Assembly (NCBI GenBank): GCA_007922305.1
Contig: ML677366.1
Location: 11,531,132-11,595,131, forward strand
Direction of reading: 5' to 3'
Source of the DNA: Dermatemys mawii
Taxonomy: Eukaryota > Chordata > Testudines > Dermatemydidae
DNA: 64,000 nucleotides
Shown: positions 1 to 13,500 of the stretch, piece by piece
Layout: the number at the start of each line of letters is the position of its first letter
How positions within the stretch are numbered: the first letter of the stretch is position 1
Program-made: the position numbers and the translations under genes
Notes under the pieces: model-generated
The model's database searches: none
Told to the model about the DNA's origin: nothing
The model's input: the letters and a program-made list of their open reading frames with translations, nothing else

Positions 1-506
1 AGGGTGCAGGCTCTGGGGTGGGGCCAGAAAAGAGGAGTTCAGGGGGAGGGGACAGGGGTTAGGGTGCCTCGGGTGTGTGCGAGGGCTTCGGATGGGGGTG
101 CGGGTTCTGGGCTGGGGTTTGGGATGCAGGAGAGTGCTCCAGGTTCCAGAATGAGGGGTTCGGAAGGCGGTAGGGGGATCAGGGCTGGGGCAGGATTGTA
201 GGCAGCTCCTGGAAACAACGGCATGTCCCTCCTGCAGCTCGTACATGAAGTTTTGGCCATCTGTAGTCGCCGCCCCTGCAGCCCCCATTGGCCGCAGTTC
301 CCGGCCAATGGGAGCTGTGGGGGCAGCACCTATCAATGGGGCAGGCGTAGCACTCCCTGGCTGCCCCTAAATGTAGGAGCTGTGGAGGGACATGCCACTG
401 CTTCCCGGAGCTGCTTTCAACCCCGCTCCGCAGTGTGAGCTTGAGGGGTGTTTAAATAGTCTGGCAGGCTGAATGTGGCCCTTGGGCTGTAGTTTGCCCG
501 CCCCGG
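1..506. mobile_element. GC-rich non-autonomous hAT element, right part
   Basis: The segment is G/C-rich, with repeated 'ggggtgcagg' and 'ggctctgggg' units, and stops abruptly at AGTTTGCCCGCCCCGG. That is a diverged copy of the GTTTGCCCACCCCTG terminus seen at 25,417-25,431 and 35,634-35,648. The left end lies outside the window, so the target duplication cannot be tested. It contains no transposase. An inverted CCAAT/ATTGG pair lies at about 276-320. The reading frames across it follow from base composition. Confidence 0.7.
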
Positions 507-514
507 TGTAAATT

Positions 515-1039
515 TAAAGAAAAACATGTTTGTCAGACAAGACTCAAATACACATTTGAAGAAACTGATCTTCTCCAGAACATCCTGCAAACAGAAAAAG
601 AATCTGAATTTGTTGAATGAATTATTAGTCGCTTCTCATAAGAGCTATTTTTGTGATTTCCCTTCCTCTCCTCTCCTCTTTTTATATTAGGAGAGAAGAA
701 GTAACATGTCAGTGATGTTGCTAGTTGGCAGGTTTTCTTCTGTCTTTCAAGATGTAACTTCAGTAACTTTAACTTCTTACCTTCTGCATTCTGTGTCCCT
801 CAAGTCTGTCTGGACTTGCTGCTGATGTTAAGGTTCTTCTAGACTTCCTAATCTAAACCTTTTATATAGTGTTTCTGTGCATTGTTAAAGAAGAGCTGCA
901 TTCCACTCAAGAGGTCGTTGCAATTCAGTACTTAGTCCTGGAAGAAGATCCTTACAGGTGGACCCCCGCCTCAGCTCCCTTTATTTCACTGGGACCCTAT
1001 ATGAGCACTGCACAGTTTAGCCTGCATGCATATCCTTGC
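515..1039. other. Stretch without a recognised gene
   Basis: AT-rich sequence with frequent stops in all frames. I see no repeat terminus, splice-flanked open segment or RNA gene. Confidence 0.6.
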
Positions 1040-1250
1040 AGGAGTAGAGCTGAAGGTCTAATCTATGCTAGAGAAGGTTTGCTGGCATAGGTATACCTTC
1101 CAAACCTTCCTAGTATAGACGCAGTTTATGCTGACAAAGTAGTGCTTTTCTTGGTATAGCTTAAACCAGCTGCCCAAACAAAGCACGTTTTATCGGCAAA
1201 AAAAAGCTTTGAAAGCTGCTTTGCTAGTATAAAATGTTTGTTCTTAAAAC
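1040..1250. repeat. Decayed short DNA-transposon-like repeat (MITE remnant)
   Basis: This stretch has the 'ggcataggtatacc' and 'tagtatagacgcag' and 'ttggtatagct' vocabulary of short palindromic chelonian MITEs that carry TGTCTACACT-type ends. The ends themselves are not recognisable, so boundaries are approximate and the family is unnamed. Confidence 0.35.
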
Positions 1251-2534
1251 AAAACTAAAAGAGGCAGGGAGGAAACCCTCCTACCCAACATTATTGTACC
1301 AGGAAAAGTTTTAAATGCACGTATGGCCTTAGTTTGGAAAATTCTTTTGTAGCCTTGAGGAGGATGGCATGTAATTGTACCATGATATGAGCATGTACTA
1401 GTATTAGACAGGCTTCCAGACTCTCCAAAATGTAGGATGGCTTTTGTATCTAGTTTAAAACCCCAACAAAACCTGGGTAGTATTGCTGATGTTTGCTATG
1501 AATTTGCCTTCAAAAGCTGAACAGTATTTAGTAACTGTAAGAGATCTGGAGATCTCTGCAATATTAATTTTTTTATATTGAATGTGGATTTATATAGGCA
1601 GCAGGATTCTGCATGAACATTGATAGTACAGAGAAAGCTGAGGATTGGAAATGTATGACTCAGTAGCAGCAGAATTTTCTGAAGTACTAGATAAGCAGTT
1701 TCAAGATGGAGTAGAGCTGAAAAACATTGCATACATTGAGCAGACAGTATTACTCTGCATCTTACAGAACTGTACTCTCTTGTGCACACTGTTTCGCTTG
1801 CTCTTCGCCTGATTTTGGACTAGTAACCCTACCTTAGCTTCTTTCGGCATGGCGTAAAATCCTTGTTTGGTTTGTTATGACTGTTTCAGAGCACGGTATG
1901 TTTAAATAATGACCTTTAAATCTCAACTTTGGTTTCCAATTATTTTTTTTCCGAAGTAATCTCCCAGTGAGTCCAGGTTTGTGGGAAACTTTCTGCACAA
2001 ATGGAACTTTGTTACCATTAAACGCTGTAGGATGAATAAATTATCATTGAAAAAGACACTCACATTAGTTAATAATGCACTGATGGTCCTTGCAAAGCAT
2101 GTAGAAAATTTTGGTTGCATCTGTAATCACAAACCAGTGTGCTGCAGCAAATTCATCTAGTGACAAAGAAACTACTGTTGAAATATCTTCCACTTCTTTC
2201 AGTACCAGTTATTTCAGATATTAGATTTTTAAGATTATGGAAGCTAGAAAAGGATGTGTGTAGGAGTTCTAAAACTTTCCACAATTCAGGCTTGTAAAAC
2301 AAACTGAACAAGCACTAAATTCTCCCCCAAAGCATCAGCATTTCTATTCTCAGAATAACAGCACCTCTGAAACAACTGTGAACCAGAAGAGCATGCTGAT
2401 AGTGATATGCAAAAGAGCACTTGAAGCTCTCTCTGGTTGAGACTACCTGGGACAAAAGGTAGGTTTTGAAATGGAGCAGGATTTGTGCTATCCAGGTGTG
2501 GAGCAATGGCATAAATCTTGTCTTAAAACTCAAA
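1251..2534. other. Stretch without a recognised gene
   Basis: Unique-looking AT-rich DNA. Short frames on both strands have no coding character. Confidence 0.6.
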
Positions 2535-2640
2535 CTCATAGCTTTTTAAGGCCAGAAGGGACAATTATGATAAACTTGTCTGACCTCCTGCATAACACAG
2601 GGCATAGAATTTTACTCTGCATCAAGCTCAAAGCTACTTG
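2535..2640 (-). repeat. CR1-like LINE 3' tail fragment
   Basis: The sequence reads 'ctcatagctttttaaggcc' then 'agaagggacaattatgat' and 'tctgacctcctgcataacac'. This is the antisense form of a CR1-type 3' tail. The sense form of the same tail appears at about 29,520-29,612. It is 5' truncated and has no coding part. Confidence 0.55.
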
Positions 2641-3050
2641 CTGAGTTAGAAAACTCATAGGGCCGTTCCTTTTAACGGGGTGAAATGTGTGTCTGTGGTC
2701 GCACAGCTGTCATAGATAACCTTACGGTGTTGCTCTCTGAGTTCTGAGAACAAGCTGGAAGGTTTGGGTGTTCTTGCCTAATTGTTTTTAATTAAACATT
2801 GGTGCAACAAGAAGGGTTGTACTTTGACAGGGCAGAACCAACAAGCTTACAAAATGTACAGAACAAACAAGCTCCATCGTGTCATCCCATTACAACATTT
2901 CTATTCTAGGAAATACCCGATGATTTGTTTTGATAAATTCAGCCTAATAGTGCCAAGCTGCAAATTAAGAAATATGCTTAATCCCTTCTGTATGTTGCAT
3001 ACATGCATAACAGTACTTTGACTTTTCATATGTGGGATTACAAAGACACC

Positions 3051-3340
3051 ATGCAGCTAGGTAGGCATTATTATCCACATATTATAGGTAGGGAAACTCA
3101 GGCGCAAAGAAACGAAAGCCACTAGTTCAAAAAATGTTCATTAAAACCGGATGCCTGCAAACAGAGCATCTGTAACTCTGGTTAGAGTCAGTGGGTGCTG
3201 CAGGTGCATGTGGTGAAAATCCGAATAGATGTCTCAAGCTGGGCACCAAACTTAGTGGACCTGTTAAAATAAAATAGGCCTAGGTGAGTTGCCCAAGGAC
3301 ACATGCATTGGTAGCAGAGCTCCTGACTCCCATTTATAAA
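3051..3340 (+). repeat. MIR/CORE-SINE-like fragment, interrupted
   Basis: Two pieces fit one tetrapod MIR-like SINE. 3059-3125 has 'taggcattattatccacat' followed by 'gggaaactcaggc'. 3284-3335 has 'gagttgcccaaggacacat' followed by 'ggtagcagagctcctgac'. About 150 bases of unrelated sequence separate them. The copy is old and diverged. Confidence 0.5.
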
Positions 3341-3689
3341 TGCTTGTATAATTACAGAAATGATATTAATTTGAACGTTGCTGTAGTTTGTGTTGCTGTT
3401 AATACTGAAATCCTAAAGTCTTTTGTTAATAGCAACTTTAAAATGTGGGTGTATTTTATCCTCTTTTGGTATGAAAATGGACAGTGGGATAGTTTTATAT
3501 CTACCTGCATTAATAGGTGTCACCATCTGAAATAGTATTCATCAAGACAGAATGAAGGAGTAGAGCAAGCTCTGTCATCACACTTGTCACTTTATTTGTT
3601 AAGCTGTCACCTCCTTGCCACAGATCACATGGGAGGGAAGGATGTTGCTGATGCTGGAGACAGGTAGAGGGTCAATATGAACTGGTAGG

Positions 3690-4010
3690 GGCCATCTACT
3701 CTGGGGCATAAGTCTGAGCTCTGACATAGGTTTGAGCCTAAGTCCCCTTTCCATCCACAATCAGAATCGGTCTGATTCAGGTCAGTAACCACTCTGGACC
3801 TGAGTCCTAGGACCTGCTAGGGGCATGGGTCAGAGCCTGAGTCATTTTGTTGTATTGGAACAGGTCAAGCCGCAAACCAGACTCAGAAGTGTCCAGCAAT
3901 TGTAAATCCAGGGTTAAATACAGTGTGGCTGCTCAAGCATAGGCCTGAACATACTGAATTCACAAGCCTGGGTCCTATACACCTGGGTTCAGTGTGGACA
4001 TACCCTAAGA
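3690..4010. repeat. Decayed MITE with 'GGACATACCCTAAG' end
   Basis: The right border reads CAGTGTGGACATACCCTAAG (3991-4010), which matches the TGTAGACATACCCT-type terminus of short reptile DNA elements. Inside are diverged 'cctgagtcctag' and 'ctgggttcagtg' repeats. No matching left end was found, so the left limit is a guess. Confidence 0.35.
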
Positions 4011-4011
4011 C

Positions 4012-6201
4012 TCATTTTGACCTCAATAACCCTGGGTAATAAATTGGGAGTATTCCACAGGGGGAGTTCAGCTGCCATACCTAGGCAGTCCCTCTCCACC
4101 CCCCTAAACTCTCCCTTTCTGGCACTTATCCTCACCTTCCAGGTGAGAACCTGGGGCTCATCCTCATTAGGGCCTGTTGTAACCTAAGCATTGGTTTATT
4201 CCTTCCCGTCATTTTCACAAGTGGACATGGTTTGCCAATCTTCTCTGACACTGTGGCAGCAAAGTTGTCTGAAAAATAACACCTCACCTTATGGTTTACA
4301 GAAAAAATGCTCCTGTCTGTATAATCCAAAACAAGGCTACGTCCTGCTGGCTTTGCTCACAGCAGTTGTTCCGTTCACTGTGGTTTGAGGGACTACCTCA
4401 AAGAGGATTTGCCAGGTTGTTCTGAATGGATAGAGCATGACTGAAGATGGGGATCTGGTTTGAGTGTGGTGCCCGCATGCCTTTTTTTTTTTTGTTTGTT
4501 TTTTTAAAAAGCTTGGGGGGTAGACATTACCTTCATATCTCTTGTCCTTAGTCTTAACTTTTGGTGAACAATTTACTTTTCTCCAAACCCCATTTTGGAA
4601 GCCTGTGAAGTGCTTGCATTTGTATCTTGTTAATTTTTTAAACTATATTATGATGGCAGACCTCAATGTGAGTTTATTACTTTTTTAAAATAGCCTGTTT
4701 AAAAGCCACAGATCTGAATTTGGCCGGGAGGAGGGAGGTAGTTTTTCAGAGTCTTTATAGTATTTCCACATGCTGTTAAGCTTTTCATGGCCTTCTGAAC
4801 AGTCAAGTACTATACCAGGCTTGTGGTGGTGGTTTTTGCATAGAGCATAGTCATTTAATAATATATGGAAATCTGCAAAATAACTGCTTGGAATTGCTGA
4901 TACCTGACATGGGTTAGGTAACGCTAAGAGCAGCGTCCTGCTCCCATTGAAGTCAGTGGCAAAAAGGCTCTGACCTTGAAAGTTATTCATGAACTGACTT
5001 CACCTGGAGAAGCTTTAGCAAAAGGGTTTTCCTGTATGGCTTGGTGAGTTGCCCCTCAGCACCCAATTTAATTTTTTATTTGATTTTTAATAATGCTCCG
5101 AGCACACCTGGTCTCTGAGCATGTGTACATAAACTACCAGCCAAACACATTCAATTGGCTAATACAAACTAAAACTAAATCAAATCTAAATCCCAGATGT
5201 AGGTATCAACTAAAATAGCATATTTTTTTCCACTGCTGCTCTAGTTCTGATTGCAATATTGTTGGTTCTCTTATGTGCTAAGAAGAAAATAAATAGATTC
5301 TTATCTTTGAGTTTTGACACAGCTGTAACCAGCTTTGCCCTCTACTGAATAATTCTAAGTACTTTATCTGCTGTATTCTAAAGTCTTCCCTGGTTTAACA
5401 GCCTCTCTAAGAGCAGCTATAAAAGGAGCTTTCACTAACGAACAGGAAGCAGAATGAATAGCAGGAACTTCTGATAATGCACTGTCTGTGTGAGAGGAAG
5501 ATCAGGCTAGCTAAGCTGTACCAGAATAGTGAATGATGGTCCTTCAGCTAGGGCCAGCCATGCAAATTTTAATACTGGGAACAACGAATTTTCCTTCTTC
5601 AACTATTAAACACTTGTGTCAATTTAGTGGCCCAATACAATCTCCTCTAGCTTATTTACTTTCTTTCTGCTGTTCATAGTGAATCTTAACAAGCCTCGGA
5701 TGGTTTATCCATCGACAGAGCGAGCCAGTCAGCCAGCCACACAATATCCATTTTGGAAGGGCTACTACAGCCACCAAGGCTGCCTTCGTAATGCCTGCTA
5801 CAGCTCATCGCATTTTTGAATGCTAAAAACTTCCATGGTTACATGCGTGTGATATGTTCCACAGACTGCAAGATTCCATATACTGAACAGAATGTTGGGC
5901 CTTCCTATGTTTCTGTTGGAATTTCACTCTGGGAGTGTCTGGATATTTGTAATGACCGACGGTTTCAGTCCTTTCCTCCTCCCCCCCGTCTAGGTTGGGC
6001 GGCTGTCTGTTTACTCTTGTCTCCACTCTTTGAGTACTGCTGGCTTGTAAAAGAAAGAAGCCAATGATTAAATAAAGTCTGAACATGGCAGTGACACAGT
6101 TTAGCTACATGCTTGGGGCCTGGTTCTCTACTGTGCCATGCTGGCTTCATGCCAGAGAAATTCCATTGACTTCTGTGGGCTTGCACTGGTATAAAACTTG
6201 T
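4012..6201. other. Stretch without a recognised gene
   Basis: AT-rich unique DNA. It has a T-rich run at 4482-4493 and a 'ccattgacttc' scrap of an ancient repeat near 6165. A possible splice acceptor at 5691 with 47 open codons is discussed among the rejected items. Confidence 0.55.
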
Positions 6202-6209
6202 GTGTAATG

Positions 6210-6493
6210 CGGAGGTCGGCAACCTTTCAGAAGTGGTGTGCTGAGTCTTCATTTATTCACTCTAATTTAAAGTTTCGCATTCCAGTAATACATTTTAACG
6301 TTTTAGAAGGTCTCTTTCTATAAGTCTATAAAATATAATGAAAGTATTGTTGTATGTAAATTAAATAAGATTTTTAAAATGTTTAAGAAGCTTCATTTAA
6401 AATTAAATTAAAATGGAGAGCCCCTGAGTGACCAGAACCTGGGCAATGTGAGTGTCACTGATAATCAGCCGTGCCATAGGTTGCCTACCCCTG
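6210..6493 (-). mobile_element. Complete non-autonomous hAT element (GGTCGGCAACC family)
   Basis: The ends are CGGAGGTCGGCAACC and GGTTGCCTACCCCTG, imperfect inverted repeats of CAGGGGTCGGCAACC. The element is bracketed by an exact 8-bp duplication, gtgtaatg (6202-6209 and 6494-6501), which is diagnostic for hAT. The AT-rich interior includes 'gaagcttcatttaaaatt' and 'gtaatacattttaacg'. The same family is seen in the opposite orientation at 47,113-47,324. It has no coding capacity. Confidence 0.9.
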
Positions 6494-6501
6494 GTGTAAT
6501 G

Positions 6502-9500
6502 CAATGGAAGATCAGATCCTTCATTTTTGACGTGCTGGGTTTTTGAGTAGTGTCTTTTCCACTAAGTCTGTTTGAAACGTATCTTAACGGAGTAATTTTT
6601 TTTTTAAGCTGTTGACCTTGTCTTGTCACTTTCGGGTATGTGAAAGGAAAATGGTTCATTCATTTGTGGCACCTTCTTTGTCTCTTTCAGGTCTCTCTCA
6701 GATTTTAATATCAGAAAATTGTCTCTCTCTGATGAGAACTTTGCTTAGGTAAGTGAAGCAAGATTATTTTTTGTATTTACAGGTTCAAGTTCCATGATTT
6801 ACTTTTATGGTATGTTTTATTGTAACTATAAGCTGCCAGCTGGCTGCCGATGTGAGCTGTGGCTAAATAAGTCTAGAGATATGTTTTAAACATAAGTAGG
6901 ATAATGCCTATAGTACAATTTTGAAGAGTGACCTTGTAATTTCTCACTTTTTTGGAAAATGTTCTTTATATAATCAACTAAAAAGGATCCAGTTGCAGAA
7001 TAGCGAGTTTTATATCTTTCAGCAAGCCATGATAGATATTTACAAATGGATCATTGACTGGAGATATTCCAGACTTCTGAGGGTGGAGGGGGTAATGAGA
7101 TGGGATGGGGACCTGATTTTCATTGTGAAAACTCAGCCCTGATTTGCCAAGATTTGGGCCACTTTTTCAGGTGAACCATTTTTTTCCTGCAGGAAGGAAT
7201 GTTTGGTGTTAAGAACAAATCATCTGAAACGTAACAAGTTTGAATTGTTTTTGATCCACAATTCAGGAAAGCTCAGCAATTTTAGCTTTGAATCTTTGGA
7301 TACATTCAAACAGAAAATGCCAGTGTACCCTCTGACAATGTAAACTGCTGTATTTCTCATCATATCCCTGCTGAACAATGAAGACTCTGTCCCTATTGTT
7401 GTATTTTATGGGTGCTCATGGTTGATTTCAATCAGACTTTAGGGTTACAGATGTTTGGTTTCTCTAATTTTGTGGGCAAATTCTGTTTTCCTGCTATTAA
7501 GTGACACAGGCTTATTGTCATGAGCCAAACATGGGGGATCACTACTGCAATGCGCACTGTATAGGCAGGAATATAGAAGGAACCAAGTTCCGGCCTCCGA
7601 TCTTATGGCTGACAAACTCCAAGCTGAAGCTTTACTGTTAGACAGAGTAAGAGAGGATGTAACCAGTTCTATTTCCTTCCTAGGAGGGAAGATTCCTGTT
7701 TCATACCATGTGTGCTAGTGCTGTGCTATCACCCTGTGGTAGTTCCAAATGGGGTGTCGGACAACAAAATGCTAGTGTAGACACAGCTAGAGAGAAAAGA
7801 GTGACACCTGCAGAGCCATTGCAACACATCTACACTGTACACCTGGGCTTTCCTTTGTGCTCTCACCTAAGTTATTGACCTGTCCTGGCTCTGCTTAGTT
7901 CCTGAGCTCTGACTAAATCACAGCCCTCAGGCTATATTGACGTTTTAGTGGGTCCAGAGAGGAAAAACACCACACAAATTAATAAAGGAGGATCACATAA
8001 AGTGCCCAAGCAGCCACGCTACATGTAGTGGGGAAGCAGAGCCTTATAGCTACGTATATTAGACAGCAAGTCAAATCTATGAATATACGCAGGCCTAGTT
8101 AATAAATAACCCAGACACTGGTAGTTAAAAGGGAAAGACATAATTAAATCTGTCATCTGCCCTGCTTTTAAGTTGGATCTAGTGCGGTAATGCTTTACAC
8201 TAGAAAGGTAAACACTGTCATTATTCAACAATGGAACACACACAAGGCTGACATTGTTTTTTCCTCCTTTGATTTAATAATTATTTGTAACAGGTTTAAT
8301 GGGCTCTTAGATGTAGATGGTCTCTGTTTTGTACAGTGGAACCCTTATAAAGCCCTACTCTTTATGAAGGGCCATTACTCCTTTCTTTAATTCATATTTG
8401 TCATGGTGTTCTGCTGAAGGTCCTTGTTTTAGATTTGCTGTGGTTATGGTATGCTTAGCTCTTGCTCCCAGGGTACAGTTAGCCCAAGACTATTCAAGCA
8501 TGTTTCTGATCATCAAATTACCCACGTTAAACTCCCTATGGAATGGAAGAGGATTTTCTCTCTCTGGACCATATATTCTCTTGTATGTTTTCTCTCTCCG
8601 GAACTAAAATTTTTCAGTCTGCTTAATCCAGATGCCCTGGGCTAACTCCCTGGTGCAGATTGAAGGATGAGGAGGGAAATTTTTGTCTTGTTGCATTGTA
8701 CTTTAAGAGTCTGCAGCAGGCTCTTCATGGGTTTCTGGGGAATGCCTCCTCTCCTCGAAACCCACGGAGCCACCAATGAAATGTCTGTTCTCGCTCAGGA
8801 GCTGCTTCCCAAAAGAGGCAGTGGAAGAATTCCCTCCATTCCTCTTCATACGCGTTTTCTTTGGGAGACCAATAGCTCATTACTGTGCCTTGTCTTTAGC
8901 TGTCTGTGCACCTCCTTGGCTAAGTCCATGCAATTAATTACTGTAATACTTTATCTACACTGTTTTAAAGGCAATCGCTTGAAATTTTCCTGGCCATGCA
9001 CCTGTGGAGTGGACAGGAATAATATCTAGACTTCCTCCTTACTACCCTCTCCTCCTAATTCCAAAGGTTTTAGAAAAGCTCTACTTGTTACTCGAAGAAA
9101 AACTAAAATTGAAGAGAATCTCTCCTTACCACTGATCCAACAGAGACTGGATGTGTCTTGGAAAAGATGTAGTAGAAAATTATATGTTTGCCTTTAATGC
9201 AGAATAGAATGCATGTTGGCCAAAGGTTCTATTGTTTTATGGTTAACATGTTGTTGTGTTATTGCAGCCAGTGATCTTTTTATTTTGCTGAGGCAGATGG
9301 AGGGTTTCCAAGTCCCATAAGCATCACCCTGGGGAAGCTTAGTTGGTTTTAGGTTTGACCACTTGGGCAAGAGAGGTTACCCTGTGACAGAGAGGCATCC
9401 CTGAATACAGAGGCAATCTTGGCCCAAAGCATGGCAAGTGATGTGAAGCCTGCGAAAGGACAGTTGTAAACTCCTAGGGGAAGGTTCTGTATGTGCATTT

Positions 9501-10400
9501 GGAGAAGGAGGCTCTTGTGGCATGTACAGACTACTCTGTTCTTGTTGCTGTGGCTTGCTTTGTTGATTTATGTGGTAGAGGAGAGTCCTTTTGTGCAAAT
9601 ATATGCTGTAAATGTTGCAGATAGAGTTATAATGGATTCAAATATCAATATAAATGTAATATTGCTCATATGTTGACTGTAAAGAGTCTAGCAAGAGTTG
9701 CTTTATTCTAACATCAAACATGAATTTTATTAAATGAGAAATCAATATTATCCCTAAAATTACCAGCTCTCTCCACTTGACTGTAGAGCTTCTGTGTAGC
9801 ACCTTCTCAGGCCCCTCATCTGTCTTCCTGCTACTGATTTAAAGAAACACTGCGTATATAATCAATGGAGGTTGGTATTCTCTCTCTCTCGGTGCTAATA
9901 GCAATCCCAAGTAGTTGCCGTGCAATTCTCCAAATACCTGATCTAGATGCAAGCTTTTGTGTTCATGTCACAGCCAGAGATGTCCCTTGCCCACTTGTGA
10001 TGGGTCATAATAAGCTGACGTGGACAGAAATGTGTTTCCGTTTAGTTGCTCATGTAGTACTTTAATCATTTCCCCCTCTGCTTTGACTTGGAAGATTGCT
10101 GAGATGCTTCCTCTGTCTGACCCACTTGGCATCAGAGTGAACATCATCATCTTTCTTCAGTTTCAGAGTTTATAGGTCTTCAGCTCATCAGTAAGTTCTT
10201 AGTTTTGCAGCTGATAAAGCTGCTGTTTTTAATACCCCTTTTCTGTCCTTGTCAGTAACTGGTGCATTGTATTGCCCACAAAAATTCAAGGCAACTACTG
10301 TTGTACTGCCTATATATTGGGAGGACGTGCCCATAATACTTCGCTTACAGTGTCCAAATTTTTAGCTCCTTATCATTGTGTGCTTGCAGAATCTAGTGCA
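6502..10400. other. Long stretch without a recognised gene
   Basis: Unique AT-rich DNA apart from the splice-flanked 58 bases at 6691-6748 and a scrap with 'gtgtagacacagctag' near 7775 that belongs to the TGTCTACACT MITE type. Open frames here, such as 8667-9029, lack coding character. Confidence 0.55.
6691..6748 (+). other. Candidate exon-like segment (58 nt) between strong splice sites
   Basis: A pyrimidine-rich acceptor (ttctttgtctctttcag, ending 6690) and a consensus donor (ttag followed by gtaagtg at 6749) bracket 58 bases. The frame that starts at base 3 is open, reading LSQILISENCLSLMRTLL with two bases left over. A second frame stays open until TAG in its last codon. I do not recognise the peptide. 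It could be a real exon of a plus-strand gene, a non-coding exon, or chance. Confidence 0.25.
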
Positions 10401-10414
10401 ATTATTGTTACTAT

Positions 10415-10560
10415 TATTTGTAGTGTGGCAGCTCCTGGGAGCTCCTGTCATAGATCATGACCCCGTTGCACTAGGCTCTGTACAGACATAGAACAAAGAC
10501 AGTTCTTGCCCTGCCCCCCAAGAACTGATAATCTAAATATAAGACAAGAGACAATCGGTG
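10415..10560 (-). repeat. Amniote SINE/LINE 3'-tail fragment
   Basis: The sequence has 'gcagctcctgggagctcc' then 'ttgcactaggctctgtaca' and 'cccaagaactgataatctaa'. This is the antisense of a common reptile tail that also occurs, in sense orientation, at about 39,598-39,685. The head is missing. Confidence 0.5.
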
Positions 10561-13500
10561 GTAACAGGTGACTACAGACCCAGATGAAGGACCACAAGGA
10601 AAACTGCTTTGCAGTGTAACTTCCCTATCTAGATTTCATATTCACATGTGTTCAGAAGAGGAGGAGGTGGGGTGTGTACAGCAGTGGGACTGAAACTAAA
10701 AATTATTCATTTCAAAGTGTGATATTGCCTTTATTTCCCTCCTGAATCTAATGTCACTGACTGGTAGCGTGAACATTGGTTCTTTTTTTTCCTTTTATAT
10801 GGTTAAAAACACATTATTTTCTAAATAAATCAAACCATGGTCAGCTAGAGTGTGTTTATGTTCTGTGATGGCAAATGGTTGGCTCACACCTGTCTTTGGA
10901 GAGGCCTTATTGCAAAAGGGAAATCGACTTTTTGACTCTTCAACAATATTAATATTTCTGTGTGTATCACACGCTCTAATAAAGCTTCACTGAGCAGCTG
11001 CCTATAGTGGAATAGCTCAGTTTCTGATGAAATCTGTTTATATAAACGCTTAATAAATACTATATGTAGCCTTCTTAACTTCAGCGTCTTCTCAAGGTCT
11101 AAAAACAAACAGAACCTTAACTTTTTCTTCCCTTTGTCCTCCCTTACAAATCCCACACAGAGATTTTTTTTTTGTTTCAAAAGTTGTGCCTTCTGCAGTT
11201 ACTAAACCATTCACCTGTTCATGTGTGCGAGTATAAATGAGTTATAAGAGAACACAGAGCCGTGAGCACTGTAACTGAATGTTTGCTTTATTCAGCTAGA
11301 ATCCTGTTAATCAGGAAAGCCTTAACTAGTGGGATGACCTGCACAAATAACATGAGGGAGAGGATTCAGGCTGCAGCCTGTTTTCCCCTCCCCCAAACAC
11401 CTCTCTCTTATTTCAGCATCTCACAATAGCTGTTCGGTCATCTTACTCTTTTCCTGAACAAAACAAAATGACTTCCCATCTGAGGTTGCTTTGTGTTGAG
11501 TTATATTAAAAAGGACCATATATATTTATAAGCTATGACTAGATTTCCCCTCTGCACTGTGTTTTTCACACCCCTGAACGATTAAAGTTTTAGTGCTGAA
11601 AGTGGCAGTGTAGACACAGCCTCACTATTTGTCCTTAATCTAGCTATTTCCCACTGCCAACATTTTGAGTGTGAGAGAATCTTGAATGCTGAGCCCAGTC
11701 CACACATGACTTATTCCGTGATTTCATCTGTGGGCCTGTGACCAGTCCCTTGGGCCCCCAAGAAACAAAGGGTAACAGCTTATTGCAAAACAAAGGCTTT
11801 ATAGAATTCTGTGCATATTCCTGTGTATACATGGAGTTCTAGGTATGTCCCATTAGATGTATGAATACCTAAATTAAACTAGTTAGGTAAGGTTCTATTT
11901 CAGCTGCCCCTGCAGCAGTCAGGTGCGACTGTTCCTTTTGACATAAATCCATGTCAAAGCCCTTGAAGCTAATTTTGCACTTACCCCTTTTTAGAAAGCT
12001 CTAGAAATGAAATATAACTATATAAATTACACACACAGCTGGATAAGTCGGATATGTTTAATATGGATATAAAACAATACTAACATAAAATAGGCCTTTT
12101 ATAAAACAAGAGGGGGTTCCCTGTTTAGGGGCTACCTACTGTGCCTGTGTCACACTTCTTTTTCTTACAAAAACTCCGAATTTGGTTAAGTGCCATCTCA
12201 TTTTTGCCTTTCTCTGTTTCTTTCTCGATTTAGAGCAGGTTGTGTGTCACAAGTTTGTGGTGTTGGTGAGCATGTGTGTGTATTATGGGAGGCGCAGGTT
12301 ACAGTTAAAAATGATAGAGTGAACTTAGATCAGTGCAAGTTGGGGGTGTCCCATCCCTGAATCAACTTTGCCATCATATCTGCTATTGAAAGAATGGGCT
12401 CCATATTGAAATCTTAAAACTAGATTGCATAAAGCCCTGGAAAACATACTATAGGGAGCCCTGTATTGGCAAAGAGAGCTGGATTAGATTAATAATAGGT
12501 CTCTTCTTTAGCTGACTTTGATACCCTCACATTATCAAGAAATCGCTCTGCCATGTAGGAAAAACAAGATGTTCTCTGACATGTATATAATTTTCCTTCG
12601 GATTTGTGGGTTAGAAAGTATTACCACACTGGGTACGCTTCTTAAAAAATAAACTGGGTGTTTGCATGCACATCAGCGTGTTGTTTGCACATGAATTATC
12701 TTCATTACTTATCAGTGTGAGATTGTTAAAGAGCAACTGTGGAGAATGGGATGAGGAGTGCGCTGATGAGACTGTTAAAGTGGTAAGTGGAAGTGAAGGA
12801 GACAAAGCGGTATCTGCTTTAAACGAGTTCACCTTGGGCAAATGACTTAAGTGCTCTATGCCTCAGTTAATCAACTGGCAAAAAGATATTTTGTGTAGAT
12901 TGTAGAGTGATGCAATCTTTAGTTAAAGTTGCACAAGGAATTTCATTCTAATTTGTTTTCAGTTGCTTGCCAGTATGTCAAGGATGAATTTAGGCATTTA
13001 CAACTTTTGGGCTGAATTTTGCATGTTTGTTCATTGCCTAGAGGTGACTGTTTTTGGAAAGTTTGAAGAATTAATAGTTGGGCTGTTTGAGAATGATGAG
13101 TAGTGGAAGGATAATTTTGCCATTTATGGAAAAAAAAATTCTTGACTATCAATAAGTGATGGTATAAACTTGAAATGTAACAGGGATATAGTCCCCAGAC
13201 TGCTGATATACACCTCATTGTTCCTTTGAAAATGTGTTTGATTTATAAGGATTTTAAAAAAGTACTCTGTGTATACATGCTGTTTCTGCATCATAGGATG
13301 AATTAATGATCTCTTGGTGTTCCATTGACACTGTACAGGCATGTTTAATATATGGGTTAGCTTGATAGATGTTTGCCTTATTTCATACAATATGTAAAGG
13401 TGAATTTTGAAGTGGGAGGTTAAGGGCGGGGTAGTGGGGAGGAGGAGAGGGCGGGGACCATTCTGCTAGTGCCTAGCAAAGAACTGTGCATGATATGGAA

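Noticed and set aside
5692..5835. 47 open codons after an acceptor-like 'tctgctgttcatag', ending in TGA
   Set aside because: There is no donor and no recognisable peptide; a terminal exon is possible but unsupported.
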